5,295 nt of DNA. It comes from an uncultured Oscillospiraceae bacterium (lineage in GTDB: Bacteria > Bacillota > Clostridia > Oscillospirales > Oscillospiraceae). The position numbers and the translations under genes are program-made. This document shows positions 5,125 through 5,295 of this stretch, piece by piece. The notes beneath the pieces were generated by a model. The model was not told where the DNA came from and searched no databases. It worked only from the letters and a program-made list of their open reading frames with translations. The stretch lies in NCBI GenBank assembly GCA_944385065.1, contig CALWVX010000121.1, positions 1-5,295 of the forward strand, written 5' to 3'. Position 1 is the first letter of the stretch. Every line of letters begins with the position of its first letter.

Positions 5125-5161
5125 AAAAAGAAAGACACGCTTTCAGCGTGTCTTTCTTTTT
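5125..5161. terminator. Bidirectional intrinsic terminator
   Basis: A perfect 17-bp stem (5125-5141 with 5145-5161) has a three-base TTC loop. Its GC-containing core is flanked by A-rich and T-rich ends, so it reads as a terminator with a U-run on both strands. No recognised gene ends right beside it in the window. It may end a minus-strand gene lying beyond the right edge or the candidate structured RNA to its left. Confidence 0.65.
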
Positions 5162-5179
5162 GAAAGGGACGGTTAAAAT

Positions 5180-5283
5180 CGATATTTTGAAATCTCGAAA
5201 CGGTATGGGAGAACCGTTCAACCGGCCTTCTGGCCGGCGGCGCTTTTGCGCCGTACGAGCGTTTTGCCGCAGGCAAAACCTCG
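5180..5283. repeat. Cluster of five hairpins at the right edge
   Basis: Consecutive inverted repeats cover this gene-free end. They are CGATATTT/AAATCTCG (5180-5187 with 5190-5197, one mismatch), AACGGT/ACCGTT (5199-5204 with 5213-5218), CCGGCC/GGCCGG (5222-5227 with 5232-5237), CGGCGC/GCGCCG with a TTTT loop (5238-5243 with 5248-5253), and GTTTTGCC/GGCAAAAC (5261-5268 with 5272-5279) extended by CGAG/CTCG (5256-5259 with 5280-5283). The density of palindromes resembles the region after thrS, though the sequences differ. A dispersed intergenic repeat is the likeliest explanation; the element may continue past the window. Confidence 0.45.
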
Positions 5284-5295
5284 GCGCAGGCGGAA

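Noticed and set aside
5009..5276. Two overlapping short minus-strand frames (70 and 86 codons)
   Set aside because: Both cross the terminator-like hairpin and the hairpin cluster, have no convincing ribosome site and show no domain. They look like translations of a repeat.

Overview
The window looks like chromosomal DNA from a GC-rich, low-GC-phylum relative: a gut-type Clostridia/Oscillospiraceae organism (Flavonifractor, Intestinimonas or Lawsonibacter-like) is my best guess. The reasons are GC-rich coding DNA with strong GGAGG-type ribosome binding sites, A/T-rich sigma-A promoters, Firmicutes-style ECF sigma/anti-sigma pairs, a BioY transporter and many perfect hairpins between genes. The organism assignment is inference; no 16S or other marker is present.

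Layout. The left edge (1-204, + strand) is the last 67 codons of threonyl-tRNA synthetase. Bases 205-460 hold no gene but a chain of inverted repeats, including a probable thrS terminator close to the stop codon and a long 17-bp terminator stem that serves convergent transcription. All remaining genes lie on the minus strand, in three separately terminated units, described here in transcription order. (1) bioY (4930-4379) encodes a biotin ECF-transporter S component. Its promoter is near-consensus (TTGACA, 17 bases, TATACT) and is interleaved with two inverted repeats that match the BirA operator pattern. An intrinsic terminator follows it. (2) An ECF sigma factor gene (4213-3632) overlaps by four bases (ATGA) a gene for a 525-residue single-pass membrane protein (3635-2058). 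That protein has an RsgI-type juxtamembrane domain with the D-x-N-P-S motif and three PepSY repeats outside the membrane. A terminator hairpin follows. (3) A second, different ECF sigma factor gene (1919-1413) overlaps by 14 bases the gene for a zinc-finger (H-x3-C-x2-C) anti-sigma factor with two membrane segments (1426-461).

How it works together. Units 2 and 3 are two complete signal-transduction modules placed head-to-tail. In each, a membrane anti-sigma factor should hold its sigma factor inactive until an envelope signal is sensed. The two modules use different anti-sigma architectures: a SEAL/RsgI plus PepSY type, with probable autoproteolysis, and a zinc-binding ZAS type. No obvious target gene sits beside either module, so their regulons are probably elsewhere or are the modules themselves. 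bioY is a separate, biotin-repressed uptake function.

The right end (about 5031-5295) has no gene I can support. It contains a compact folded stretch, a 17-bp terminator-like hairpin and a cluster of further hairpins, resembling an interspersed repeat or a small structured RNA. I see no clear sign of a wholly new system. The most distinctive items are the ECF sigma factor paired with an RsgI-like triple-PepSY anti-sigma factor, the tandem BirA operators fused to the bioY promoter elements, and the structured right-end element.
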